In this document: one piece after another, positions 15,829-24,334 of the stretch
Position numbering within the stretch: the first letter of the stretch is position 1
Layout of the letters: every line of letters starts with the position of its first letter
Source: a bacterium
GTDB lineage: Bacteria; Vulcanimicrobiota; Vulcanimicrobiia; Vulcanimicrobiales; Vulcanimicrobiaceae
Reading direction: 5' to 3'
Length of the DNA stretch: 59,693 nt
NCBI GenBank assembly: GCA_021794175.1
Contig: JAJYRI010000007.1
Location: 1-59,693, forward strand
The notes under the pieces: generated by a model
Told to the model about the DNA's origin: nothing
The model's input: the letters and a program-made list of their open reading frames with translations, nothing else
Databases searched by the model: none
Program-made: the position numbers and the translations under genes

Positions 15829-18800
15829 TCAATGGAAGTTATGCGCGCGGACGCCGGCGAGCATCTCCGCGCTCTCCAGCGCTTCGATCTCCGCCGCGAG
15901 CACGTCGATGCAGCCGCTCTCTTTCTGCAGCGTCCCCGCGACGATCAGCGTCGCGTTCGCCGCGACGATGCGGCGCGTCCGTTCGTAGAGATCGGGGCGC
16001 ACGATGACGTTGACCAACCCCGTCTCGTCCTCAAGCGTTAAAAAGACGAAACCCTTCGCAGTACCGGGGCGCTGGCGCGTAATCACCAAGCCCCCGACGC
16101 GCACCCGTTGTCGGTGCGATGCCCGGGCGAGCGCCGCGGCAGAGAGCACGCCGCGCGCATCGAGCCCGGCGCGCAGGTGCGCGATACCTTGCGGCCCCGT
16201 CGTAACGCCGGTCGCCCAGAGATCGAACGCCGTCTGTTCGCGCGGTTTCAACGGCGCGAACGTTACCGTCGGCTCCAGCGTCTCCATCAGCCGCCCGAGT
16301 TCGCCGCGTCGTTCCCGTTCGTCGAGCGCGCGTAACGCCCACATCGCTTCGCGCCGGCTACGATACCACGGCGCGAATGCATCGGCGACCGCGAGGCTCT
16401 CGAGCCCCTCGCGGCTGAGATCGGTGCGCCGCGCAAAATCGAGGATATCGGCGAACGTGCCGGCCTTCAACGCCGATTCGAGGCGCTCGCGCTGCACGCT
16501 GCCGAGATCGCGAACGAGATGAAAGCCCAGCCGCACCGCGCCGCTTTCGTCGACGAAACTCCACCATTCGCTTGCGTTGATCTCGATCGGCTTGACGACG
16601 ACGCCATGTCGTTTGGCATCGTTCACGAGCACTTCGGTTGCATAGAATCCCATCGGCTGCACGTTGAGAATCGCCGCGGTGAATTCCGCGTGATAGCGGC
16701 ACTTGAGATAGGCCGAGGCATAAGCGAGTAAGGCGAAACTCGCGGCATGCGATTCGGGGAATCCGTAATCGGCGAATCCCTCGAGCATCGCGAAGAGTTT
16801 TTCCGCCGCAGCACGCTCGATACCATTGCGCTCCATCCCCTCGATCAACTGCGTCCGTAACGCCTGCATCTTCTCGCGCGACCGTTTGTGCCCCATCGCT
16901 CTGCGCAAACGATCCGCCTCCCCTGCCGAGAAGCCCGCCGCTTCTACGGCAAGGCGCATCCCCTGCTCTTGAAAGAGCGGCACGCCGAGCGTTCGTTCGA
17001 GCACCGGACGGAGTTTCGGGTGTGGGTATTCGACTGCTTCCAAACCCGCACGCCTGCGCAAAAACGGATGAATCATCTGTCCTTGAATGGGGCCGGGGCG
17101 GATGATCGCCACTTGCATGACGAGATCGTAGAAACAGCGCGGTTTCATGCGCGGCAGCATCGATTGCTGCGCGCGCGATTCGATCTGAAAGACGCCGATG
17201 CTGTCGGCGCGTTCGAGCATCGCATAGGTGGCGGCATCGTCGGGCGGAATCGCCGCCAGCGAGAGCGGTGTTTCGTGCGGGCGCGAACGCCGATGCAGCG
17301 CGAAGGCCTCGTCGAGCAACGAGAGCATCCCCAACCCCAAGAGATCGATCTTGATCAGACCGAGCGCAGCGAGATCGTCTTTATCCCACTGGATGACGCT
17401 GCGATCGCGCATCGTTGCCCATTCCACCGGCGCGACGCGCACCAGCGGGTCGCGCGCGAGCACCATGCCGCCGGAATGAATCCCCAAATGGCGCGGGAAA
17501 CCGTCGATGCGCGCGCAGAGGCGAAAAAGCCGCTCTTCGATAGCGGGGCGTTCGACGGCGGGCGTCGCGGTGTCGCGAACCGTTTCGCGCCCGTAAGAGC
17601 GCCCGCCGCGTAGATCGATCGCGAGTGCATCGAGCCGTTCGGGCGCCACGCCCAAAACTTTGCCGATATCCCGCAACGCCGAACGCGAACGATAGCTTAT
17701 CACCTCGGCCGCCATCGCGGCGTGCGCGCGTCCGTAGCGTTCGTAGACGTATTGAATGATCCGCTCGCGGTCCCGATGGGCGAAATCGATATCGATATCG
17801 GGAATCTCCTTCCGTTCTTCGGAGAGAAAGCGCTCGAAGAGCAGATTCATCCCGACCGGATCGACGGCGGTGATCCCCAATGCGTAACAGACCGCAGAGT
17901 TTGCCGCCGATCCGCGCCCCTGGCAGAGCACGCCCATTTCGTTCGCCGCACGGACGATATCCCAGACGATCAGAAAATAACCGGCGAGATCGAGCTTGGC
18001 GATAATCCCTAACTCGTATTCGAGTTGACGCTCCACCGCAACCGAGAGCGGAGTGCCGTAGCGACGCGCCGCCCCCTCCAGCGTCAGCGCGCGCAAATAA
18101 CTCTGTCGCGTGAAACCCGCCGGAACGCCGAACAGCGGGAACTGCTCGCTCAAGGTTTCGAGTCGGAAGCTCGCCCGGGCGGCGATCTCCAACGTGCGTT
18201 CGATTGCACCTGGATAGTCGGTAAAGAGTCGGGCCATCGCTCGCGGACTCTTGAGGTGCGCCTCGGTATTGGGATCGAGAATATTGCGTGCGACGCCCTC
18301 TTGCAACGTCACCCCATGTTTGATGCAGCGCAGGATCGCAGCGGTCTCGGCATCTTCGCGGCGAGCGTAAGCAACATCGTTGGTCGCAACGTAGGGAAGG
18401 CGGAGTTTGCGCGCCGTCGCAACGAGCGATTCGTTTCGCGGTGCGTCGCTTTCGCAGAGACGACGAACGATTTCGATATAGAGCGCCTCGGGGAAGAGGC
18501 TCCGTAGCACTTCAAACGGCGATCGAAGATCGCCGCAGAGCGCGATCAGACCGCGATTATCGCCTTCGAGATCGGCGACGAGGAGTTCCGGAGCGCCTTT
18601 GCTGCCACGCAATTGCGCCCCGGAGATCAATTCGCAAAGACGATGGTAGCCGCAGGCCTCCGCGACGAGCAAGACCAGGGGAATCCCATTCGGTAGATGC
18701 AGGCGCGCCCCGACGATACCGGGCAAGGAACGCTCGCGGGCGTGGCGCGCGAAACGGACCGCGCCGTATAAACCATCGGCATCGGCGATCGCCAGCGCCT

Positions 18801-18906
18801 CGATTCCGAGTTCAGCCGCGCGCTCGACGAGCTCTTCGGGGTGCGAACCGGCATCGAGAAAGCTAAAATTCGAACGCGCGTGCAGCTCCGCATAGCGCGC
18901 CCTCAT
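15829..18906 (-). CDS. dnaE2: Error-prone DNA polymerase DnaE2 (ImuC)
   Basis: 1025 residues. Family C polymerase that carries out SOS-induced translesion synthesis with ImuA and ImuB. The polymerase core is intact: GRGSAANSAVCYALGI (330-345), the catalytic PDIDIDF (369-375) and the third acidic site in IKIDLLGLGML. The C-terminal OB domain follows (VRVGGLVITRQRPGTAKGF). The N-terminal PHP domain keeps the DnaE2 signature NFSFLDAGSHPEELV but has Arg at 11 where His is usual and ADADG (41-45) where DHDG-type metal ligands are expected, so this site is probably inactive. ATG 18906 overlaps the imuB stop as ATGA. Confidence 0.96.
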   Translation of the reverse strand: MRARYAELHARSNFSFLDAGSHPEELVERAAELGIEALAIADADGLYGAVRFARHARERSLPGIVGARLHLPNGIPLVLLVAEACGYHRLCELISGAQLRGSKGAPELLVADLEGDNRGLIALCGDLRSPFEVLRSLFPEALYIEIVRRLCESDAPRNESLVATARKLRLPYVATNDVAYARREDAETAAILRCIKHGVTLQEGVARNILDPNTEAHLKSPRAMARLFTDYPGAIERTLEIAARASFRLETLSEQFPLFGVPAGFTRQSYLRALTLEGAARRYGTPLSVAVERQLEYELGIIAKLDLAGYFLIVWDIVRAANEMGVLCQGRGSAANSAVCYALGITAVDPVGMNLLFERFLSEERKEIPDIDIDFAHRDRERIIQYVYERYGRAHAAMAAEVISYRSRSALRDIGKVLGVAPERLDALAIDLRGGRSYGRETVRDTATPAVERPAIEERLFRLCARIDGFPRHLGIHSGGMVLARDPLVRVAPVEWATMRDRSVIQWDKDDLAALGLIKIDLLGLGMLSLLDEAFALHRRSRPHETPLSLAAIPPDDAATYAMLERADSIGVFQIESRAQQSMLPRMKPRCFYDLVMQVAIIRPGPIQGQMIHPFLRRRAGLEAVEYPHPKLRPVLERTLGVPLFQEQGMRLAVEAAGFSAGEADRLRRAMGHKRSREKMQALRTQLIEGMERNGIERAAAEKLFAMLEGFADYGFPESHAASFALLAYASAYLKCRYHAEFTAAILNVQPMGFYATEVLVNDAKRHGVVVKPIEINASEWWSFVDESGAVRLGFHLVRDLGSVQRERLESALKAGTFADILDFARRTDLSREGLESLAVADAFAPWYRSRREAMWALRALDERERRGELGRLMETLEPTVTFAPLKPREQTAFDLWATGVTTGPQGIAHLRAGLDARGVLSAAALARASHRQRVRVGGLVITRQRPGTAKGFVFLTLEDETGLVNVIVRPDLYERTRRIVAANATLIVAGTLQKESGCIDVLAAEIEALESAEMLAGVRAHNFH

Positions 18907-20156
18907 TCGTAGATGCCGCGGATATACCAGCGCGCATGGCGATGCACGATGCGATACCAGCGCCCGTCGGCGAGCGCGACATCGTATTCGTCGCGAGGTG
19001 GGAGTTCGCGCGCAGCATCCTGCGTGCGCCAAGGGCCCGCGCATTCGCAGAGCACGCTCGGCGGGCTCCCGATCGCAACCGGAGTTCCGTCGCGGAGTTC
19101 CACCGCCACTTCTCGCTCGGCAAGAAGATGCAGCGCCGGGGGCGGCAGAGCGGGGAGCGCCGAGATGCGCGGATCTTCGACTGCCGCGAGATCGGGCGTA
19201 AAACGCTCGAAGGAGAAGCGCTCCTCGAGCGCGTGCGCCGCACGCAGACACGCGCGTCGAACCGGCTCGCCGAGCAATCCTTCCAAACGAGCGAGAGCGA
19301 CCGCGAGATCTTGTCGTTGGACCCGTTCGCGTGCGAAAAGCATCTGGCTGCTCCCCGCCTCTTCGAGGCGCAACGCGCAAACGCGCGTCCCAACGACGGC
19401 TGCATCGAAGCGCTCGCGCTCCAAGCGCGCTCGCAGAACGTCGAAGATCGCTCGCTCCTCTGCGGTCGGAAGCGCGAAAAAGAGCTCGATACTCCGTTCG
19501 CTTGCATCGTCGCAAAAAAAATCAAGGCGAATGCCGCCGGCACTGCGCCCGCGACGCGCGCAACTTTCGGAGATCTTCCCGATCAGGATCCGTAAAGCGA
19601 AGAGCAGCTGCTCCTGCGTCTGCGCCTCGCCTTCACCCAACGCGCTCGCTTCGATCGGTAGCGTGAATGCGCGCGGCACGAGCGGGCGCCGCTCCATACC
19701 GCAGGCCCGTAGGTGCCAGCGTGCGGCCTGCGCGCCGAAGCGACGGAGGAACGGACCGTGCGGGAGCGCGGCAAGCGCTCCGAGCCGTTCGATGCCCAAA
19801 AGCGCGAAACGTTCGATCGTTCGCGGATCGATATCGAGTACGTTCAACGGAAACGGCGAGAGGAAAGCCGCTTCTTCACCTGCGGCGACGACGCAACCGT
19901 CGGCGTAGCGCGCCGCTACTTCGGCACAGAATGCATCTTCGGAGCAGCCGCAACGCACGTCGATGCAAAATGGCGCGAGCGTCCTTCGTACGCGTCCACA
20001 CCACTGCGCGGGCTCTCCGGCGATACCGTACATATCGAGATATGCAGAACCGACCCCCGCATCTTCTATCGTCGGGCTCACCGCATCGAGAGCATCGAGC
20101 ATCGCCTCCCAACGATGTTGGAGGTTCTCTCCTTCGACGATCGCACAGAGCAGCAT
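18903..20156 (-). CDS. imuB: ImuB, Y-family-like partner of DnaE2 (short N-terminus)
   Basis: 417 residues from ATG 20156. ImuB is a Y-family homologue without polymerase activity that links the mutasome to the beta clamp. Visible: palm-like DALDAVSPTIEDAGVGSAYLDMYGI, a helix-hairpin-helix region (RTIERFALLGIERLGALAALP), the little-finger region, and a C-terminal tail with GPWRTQDAARELPPRDEYDV, typical of ImuB ends. Most ImuB proteins have about 80 residues before the VSP motif; here there are about 26. The same frame stays open to a TAG at 20341-20343 and its translation looks partly family-like, but it contains no ATG, GTG or TTG. The N-terminus is therefore unresolved. Confidence 0.85.
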   Translation of the reverse strand: MLLCAIVEGENLQHRWEAMLDALDAVSPTIEDAGVGSAYLDMYGIAGEPAQWCGRVRRTLAPFCIDVRCGCSEDAFCAEVAARYADGCVVAAGEEAAFLSPFPLNVLDIDPRTIERFALLGIERLGALAALPHGPFLRRFGAQAARWHLRACGMERRPLVPRAFTLPIEASALGEGEAQTQEQLLFALRILIGKISESCARRGRSAGGIRLDFFCDDASERSIELFFALPTAEERAIFDVLRARLERERFDAAVVGTRVCALRLEEAGSSQMLFARERVQRQDLAVALARLEGLLGEPVRRACLRAAHALEERFSFERFTPDLAAVEDPRISALPALPPPALHLLAEREVAVELRDGTPVAIGSPPSVLCECAGPWRTQDAARELPPRDEYDVALADGRWYRIVHRHARWYIRGIYE

Positions 20157-20167
20157 CGCATACGACT

Positions 20168-20914
20168 CTACGCGCGTGCGCGCAGCGTTCTTTGCGGTAC
20201 CTGTGCCGAGCGCAGGCTCCGTTCGCGCAGCGGTGAAGTTTCGCTCGACCGCATCGCTTGCAATGAAATCGGCGCGCGCGAAGGGATCGCTCGTGCGAGC
20301 GGTTCGACGGAGAAGGCGAAGCCGAGCAACGCGCCGCCGACGCTACCGCGCCCGCAGAGGAGCAGTCGTTCGCTGCGACAGTGCAGCCGCAAGACCGGGA
20401 GCCCCGCAGGGGCATGCAAGGCACCGTCGAGCAAGGCGAGGAGCGTACTGCCGGTTTCGCGCGCGAGCCGTGCGAAACGCCCCCAGATCGCCGCACTCCA
20501 GGCGCGCGCTCGTACGAGAACGACGCGGCAGACGCGCGAACGCAGCAACGTGTCGAGCGCGCGGGCGAGCGTTCCATCGCCCACCGGCACGATCAGCAAG
20601 CGTTCCAGCAGCACGCCGGCCTCGGCGAGCGCAGGCGGATAGCAGCCGCCTTCGTCGAGGAGGGCAACGAAGGCGCTACGGCTCGCCGCCGCGAGTGCCC
20701 GAAAAGCGATCGCTCCTCGCCCCGAACTCGGGGCGCCTTCGAGGGTGACGAGCCCGGCGGGCAGCCCGCCGCCGAGTGCGGTATCGAGCCCGGGGAGTTC
20801 GCAGGGCAAACGCCGCTCCTGCGGCGGAGTGGGCTGCCGCGCGGCGGCGAGGCGCTCCTTGAGGGAGAGAAACGCCGCGCGTCGGTTCATCTGGGGGGCG
20901 GGCACGGACAACAT
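20168..20914 (-). CDS. imuA: ImuA, RecA-like SOS mutagenesis accessory protein
   Basis: 248 residues. ImuA is a RecA-fold protein needed for DnaE2/ImuB-dependent mutagenesis. The N-terminal part matches: RRLPCELPGLDTALGGGLPAGLVTLEGAPSSGRG, where the Walker-like loop is degenerate (GAPSSGRG), followed by FVALLDEGGCYPPALAEAG. The last 45 residues (Arg/Ser-rich) look poorly conserved and overlap a region where the imuB frame is also open. ATG 20914 has no ribosome site, but it lies just 8 bases after the -10 box, so a leaderless message is likely; ATG 20890 is an alternative. First gene of imuA-imuB-dnaE2. Confidence 0.85.
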   Translation of the reverse strand: MLSVPAPQMNRRAAFLSLKERLAAARQPTPPQERRLPCELPGLDTALGGGLPAGLVTLEGAPSSGRGAIAFRALAAASRSAFVALLDEGGCYPPALAEAGVLLERLLIVPVGDGTLARALDTLLRSRVCRVVLVRARAWSAAIWGRFARLARETGSTLLALLDGALHAPAGLPVLRLHCRSERLLLCGRGSVGGALLGFAFSVEPLARAIPSRAPISLQAMRSSETSPLRERSLRSAQVPQRTLRARA

Positions 20915-20922
20915 GGGAGGCT

Positions 20923-20951
20923 ATCGTAGTCGAACATATGTTCGATGTCAA
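20923..20951 (-). promoter_or_regulatory. imuA promoter, TTGACA-17-TACGAT
   Basis: On the minus strand TTGACA (20951-20946) and TACGAT (20928-20923) are separated by exactly 17 bases, close to the sigma-70 consensus. The expected start of transcription is near 20916, 1-3 bases before the imuA ATG. The spacer is filled by the LexA palindrome, the ideal place for repression. Confidence 0.8.
20930..20945. promoter_or_regulatory. LexA operator (SOS box)
   Basis: TCGAACATATGTTCGA is a perfect 16-base palindrome and matches the Gram-positive/actinobacterial SOS consensus CGAAC-N4-GTTCG exactly. It sits between the -35 and -10 boxes of imuA and overlaps the first possible ATG (20938) of the divergent membrane-protein gene. 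LexA bound here should shut off the mutasome operon until DNA damage; it may also affect the divergent gene. Confidence 0.92.
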
Positions 20952-21624
20952 CGCCGGATTTCGCCCCTCCCCGTCGAAGCGGCCGGAGGTGCCCAGCTCC
21001 ATCTCCCTCGGTGCCTCGCGACAGGAACGCGCCTTCTGTGCCACCGTCGCGGTGCTCGCTGCCGCACTTGCCGACCCGTGCCTCGAATTCGCGTCGAACG
21101 CGGGCTGGTTCGGAAGCGGTCGTTTTACCGACCGCAGCATGGCCGACGTTGCGCCGACCTTGCTCTTCGGCGCCCTTTTCCTCGTCGCGCAACTGTTCGG
21201 AATCTTCCGCCGAGCCTCCATCAACCTCCGCTCCGACGAACCGCTACACCGACCGCTCGCGCGAATACTACCGAGCATTTTCAGCTTGCAACTCGCACTG
21301 CTCTTTCTCATCGAGAGCATCGAGCAACGCGTCGTCTATGGGCATTTTCTCGGCGGCGCGCTCTGGTTGGGCGCACCGATCCTTATCGCTCTCGCCGTTC
21401 ACGCGCTCTTCAGCGTCGGCACGGCCCTCCTCGTCGCCGTCACGCTGCGTGAATTCGCGCGGCGTGCGCCGGCGCTGGCAACGGCGGTACGCCTGCGCCG
21501 CGAAAGAAACGCTCTGCTCGCAGTCGCCATCCGTCGCAGCTTCTCCGTCGTTTCGGCACCACTCCCCAAGTATACCGTCGGTTCTCTTGGAAAACGCGCT
21601 CCTCCGATTCGGGTGCTTTCGTAA
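20938..21624 (+). CDS. Hypothetical multi-pass membrane protein
   Basis: Up to 228 residues, not recognised. Four hydrophobic segments are visible: about 33-48, 72-90 (APTLLFGALFLVAQLFGIF), 110-128 (ILPSIFSLQLALLFLIES) and 140-172 (ALWLGAPILIALAVHALFSVGTALLVAV). A basic, Arg-rich C-terminal tail follows. The start is uncertain: ATG 20938 lies inside the LexA palindrome and follows a TATCGT element by 10 bases, while GTG 20989 and GTG 21052 are later choices. Divergent from imuA and followed by the LCP gene after 45 bases. Confidence 0.65.
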   Translation: MFDVNAGFRPSPSKRPEVPSSISLGASRQERAFCATVAVLAAALADPCLEFASNAGWFGSGRFTDRSMADVAPTLLFGALFLVAQLFGIFRRASINLRSDEPLHRPLARILPSIFSLQLALLFLIESIEQRVVYGHFLGGALWLGAPILIALAVHALFSVGTALLVAVTLREFARRAPALATAVRLRRERNALLAVAIRRSFSVVSAPLPKYTVGSLGKRAPPIRVLS

Positions 21625-21656
21625 CCCTCCCCACATCGCAACGACACCCTTCGGAG

Positions 21657-21662
21657 TATTCT
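21657..21662 (+). promoter_or_regulatory. Candidate -10 element (TATTCT) of the LCP gene
   Basis: TATTCT ends 7 bases before ATG 21670. The only Shine-Dalgarno-like GGAG (21653-21656) is 13 bases away, too far. A transcript starting at the usual distance would begin at the ATG. Confidence 0.45.
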
Positions 21663-21669
21663 CTCGTCC

Positions 21670-22908
21670 ATGAAACGACAACGCGTGCGCCCGAATATGG
21701 CGCGCATTCTTATCGCCTGCGCTCTTCTCGCATTCATCCTCGGATTCGCGATCTTCTTCTCGCAGGGCGCGCGGCGCCTTGCCGGCGGAGTCGCCGCACG
21801 CCTGACGCTGGGCACGCAACCGATCGATATTCTCGTTATCGCGAACAACGCACGCGGCGTCGCCGCAAACGATCCGCTCGGGCTGGGCACGGCGGCGGGG
21901 CAAGCCGACGTAATTCTTCTCGCACGAATCGACCCGGCGGCGCATCGCATCTATGCCATTACCATTCCTCGCGACACCCTCTTCGCACAGCCCGGTTGGA
22001 ACGACCCGGTGCCGAAAATCAAAACGCTCTTTTTTATGGGGGATCAAGATAGCCCGCCGAAAGGCCCGCAAGAGCTCGCCAAAGCCGTCGCACAGCTCAC
22101 CGGCTTGCCCGTCGACGGCTATATCGCAGCGAATTTCTCCGGCTTCGAACGCGCGGTCGATCTCGTCGGCGGCATCACGGTCGATGTCAAAAAACGCATC
22201 TACGACCCGCGCCATAGCGGTGCGAATTTTCAGCCCGGCATCCAGCACATGAACGGGAAAGAAGCGCTGGCGTTCGTGCGCGTCCGGCAAAATATCGCCG
22301 GGAACTCCTACCGTATCAACGATTTCCAACGCATGCAGGCGGAGGTTCAGGTGTTGGGGATTCTCCGCAATACCTTGCTCGACCCGACGCGTGCTGCAAC
22401 GTTGATTCCCCATTTCGTGAAAGCGATACACGGCGATATCGCTACCGATCTTCCGCAAGCACGCCTGATTCAAATCGGCATCGCGATGGCCGGCGCACCG
22501 GTCTACCAAGTTCCGCTCGGTTCGATCGACGATTCGATGACGCTTGCCCCGGCGAGCGTGCCGGGGATCAACGCCGAGGGTTACCTCGACGGCGCCGATT
22601 ACGACGTGCTCGACCCGGCGGAGATCGCGCGACGCCTCGCGCAGTTCGGCGCGACGAACCCGAGCCTCGGTATCGATTTTCCGCCGCACGCCGACGTGCA
22701 CGTCACGCTCTACGGCAGCGCGCACATGGCGTTACACTTCGAACATCTCGGTTTCCAGGTGACGCGCGTCGGTGCGGCAACGGCAGCGCAGCGCGTCGTC
22801 TACCCCGCAGGCGAGCCGGCGGCGGGATGGGAGGCGGCCCGCGCGCTCGGCGGCGGAGACGTCACGGTCGAACCCGGCGGGGGAACGACGGTGGTCGTCG
22901 AGGAGTAA
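21670..22908 (+). CDS. LytR-CpsA-Psr (LCP) family protein
   Basis: 412 residues. LCP enzymes sit in the membrane and transfer undecaprenyl-linked glycopolymers to peptidoglycan or other acceptors. One N-terminal membrane helix (about 10-30, RILIACALLAFILGFAIFF) precedes the LCP domain: PIDILVIA, ADVILLARIDP, ITIPRDT with the conserved Arg, VDGYIAANFSGFERAVDLVGG-type segment, then NGKEALAFVRVR and the DFQRMQAEVQVL helix. The last 90 residues resemble the LytR C-terminal domain. It ends 8 bases from the facing secreted-protein gene. Confidence 0.92.
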   Translation: MKRQRVRPNMARILIACALLAFILGFAIFFSQGARRLAGGVAARLTLGTQPIDILVIANNARGVAANDPLGLGTAAGQADVILLARIDPAAHRIYAITIPRDTLFAQPGWNDPVPKIKTLFFMGDQDSPPKGPQELAKAVAQLTGLPVDGYIAANFSGFERAVDLVGGITVDVKKRIYDPRHSGANFQPGIQHMNGKEALAFVRVRQNIAGNSYRINDFQRMQAEVQVLGILRNTLLDPTRAATLIPHFVKAIHGDIATDLPQARLIQIGIAMAGAPVYQVPLGSIDDSMTLAPASVPGINAEGYLDGADYDVLDPAEIARRLAQFGATNPSLGIDFPPHADVHVTLYGSAHMALHFEHLGFQVTRVGAATAAQRVVYPAGEPAAGWEAARALGGGDVTVEPGGGTTVVVEE

Positions 22909-22916
22909 ACGCTCGC

Positions 22917-23762
22917 TTACGGGGTCTTCGGTTGAGTTATCGTGGCCCGGCACTCGCGACCGGCCTCAACGATTTTGGGAGCGATTTTATTCTGCTGCAT
23001 GACCATTCTCGTTCGAGTCGCACGCATCGCATTTGCAACCGCACTTATGGGATTATAACCTATGCTTAGGCCGGGCAAATTGTTGAGATTTATCGCGCTG
23101 TGCCCATATTGTTGCGGCGCCAGACCCGCATAATTTTTATTATAGAAAGCCGGGTTCGGAGTCGGCGTAGCGAGGGGATTCGTCGGGATTTCTTTGGATC
23201 CGTTTATAGCCCCGACATATTCAAAACCGGCATGCTGCATATTGGCAAGTTGTTTCGTTGTGACGAAGCCGTTGATAAGGTCGATCGCAGCCTTTTGTTC
23301 CGATAGCGCCTGGAGGAGGCCGGCTTTGATTTGAGCGAGTTTTTCTGAATCACCGCCGGCGTTGCTGTTAAATATATTCCTATTTGCGAGCATGTTATCG
23401 ATTTTCTCGGTATTTTTAACAAGCGGGCCGACGAGGTACTCCATTTTCACTTGCGCCAGCTGGCGTGCGGTTTTGCCACTCGCCCCTTCTTCGTTATATC
23501 GTCGATAATCGTCGAAAAGCGGCTGACTCTTGGCAATGATTGCATTATTTTGCAACATCAGGCCTATGGCCGGGCCGACCGCTCGATGCAGCCCGCTACA
23601 AAGCGGGCGTGCGATCACATGGATGATGACCGGAAGTTTCAGGTCACTGGGCGGCGGAGAAGATGGGGCTTTCGCTTTCCCGCTTGCCATGCCGGCTGCG
23701 GTAAGCGAGACACAGAACACTGCGACCAACACCGGTCCGAATAATCGATTGCGCGACTTCAT
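22917..23762 (-). CDS. Secreted protein of unknown function, lower GC
   Basis: 281 residues, not recognised. A signal peptide (RNRLFGPVLVAVFCVSLTAAGMASG) is followed by a Pro/Ser spacer and a mainly helical region rich in Lys, Gln and Asn (residues about 75-175), then an Asn/Pro-rich part. Two Cys at 55 and near 270 may pair. Base composition is visibly poorer in G+C than both neighbours (runs such as TAATTTTTATTATAG), which may mean recent arrival. The ATG has GGAGG 11 bases upstream. It follows cheW by 59 bases on the same strand but has no evident link to chemotaxis. Confidence 0.75.
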   Translation of the reverse strand: MKSRNRLFGPVLVAVFCVSLTAAGMASGKAKAPSSPPPSDLKLPVIIHVIARPLCSGLHRAVGPAIGLMLQNNAIIAKSQPLFDDYRRYNEEGASGKTARQLAQVKMEYLVGPLVKNTEKIDNMLANRNIFNSNAGGDSEKLAQIKAGLLQALSEQKAAIDLINGFVTTKQLANMQHAGFEYVGAINGSKEIPTNPLATPTPNPAFYNKNYAGLAPQQYGHSAINLNNLPGLSIGYNPISAVANAMRATRTRMVMQQNKIAPKIVEAGRECRATITQPKTP

Positions 23763-23821
23763 GGGGATCGATCCTCCTTAGTACCGGAACGACCCGGCCG
23801 AAGGAATCGTTTCGGCGCTTG

Positions 23822-24334
23822 CTACTCGGCGGCCTCGTCGACGGTTTCGAGCGCCTGCTTCTCCTCGGAGGTAATGACTTTACTAAGGTCGAGAAGAATG
23901 ATGAGCCGCGTATCGACCTTCCCGACGCCTTGGATATACTCGGTGCCGATACCAGCGACCATCTCCGGCGCGTCTTCAACGTTTTCGACCGGGATATTGA
24001 GTACTTCGGAGACGCTGTCGACGACGATGCCGACCCGCTTGCTGCCGATATCGGTAACGATGATGCGCGTCGATTTCGTGTGCTCGGCACGATTCATCCC
24101 GAAGCGCGTGCGCAGGTCGATGATCGGAATCAACTGCCCGCGAAGGTTGATGACGCCCTCCATGAAGCGCGGGGCGCGCGGCACATGCGTGATCTCGACC
24201 ATGCGAATGATCTCTTGAACCTGCGAGATATCGACGCCGTACTCTTCACCACCTAAGCGGAACGAGACGACCTGAAAGGTCTCCCCCGAATACTGCTGCT
24301 TCTTCTCTTCGCGTTGCTCGGCCATCATGAACAT
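23822..24334 (-). CDS. cheW: Chemotaxis coupling protein CheW
   Basis: 170 residues. CheW bridges chemoreceptors and CheA. One CheW fold is complete: QVVSFRLGGEEYGVDISQVQEI, then THVPRAPRFMEGVINLRG and LIPIIDLRTRFG, then RIIVTDIGSKRVGIVVDSV. A charged C-terminal tail (SEEKQALETVDEAAE) is extra. The first ATG overlaps the cheA stop by one base (TAATG) with AGGAG 4 bases upstream; ATGs at 24328 and 24325 are close alternatives. Last chemotaxis gene of the run. Confidence 0.96.
   Translation of the reverse strand: MFMMAEQREEKKQQYSGETFQVVSFRLGGEEYGVDISQVQEIIRMVEITHVPRAPRFMEGVINLRGQLIPIIDLRTRFGMNRAEHTKSTRIIVTDIGSKRVGIVVDSVSEVLNIPVENVEDAPEMVAGIGTEYIQGVGKVDTRLIILLDLSKVITSEEKQALETVDEAAE

Noticed and set aside
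21268-22725. 485-codon open frame on the minus strand
   Set aside because: Antisense shadow of the LCP gene and the membrane protein; Arg/Asp/His-rich composition typical of mirror frames in high-GC DNA.
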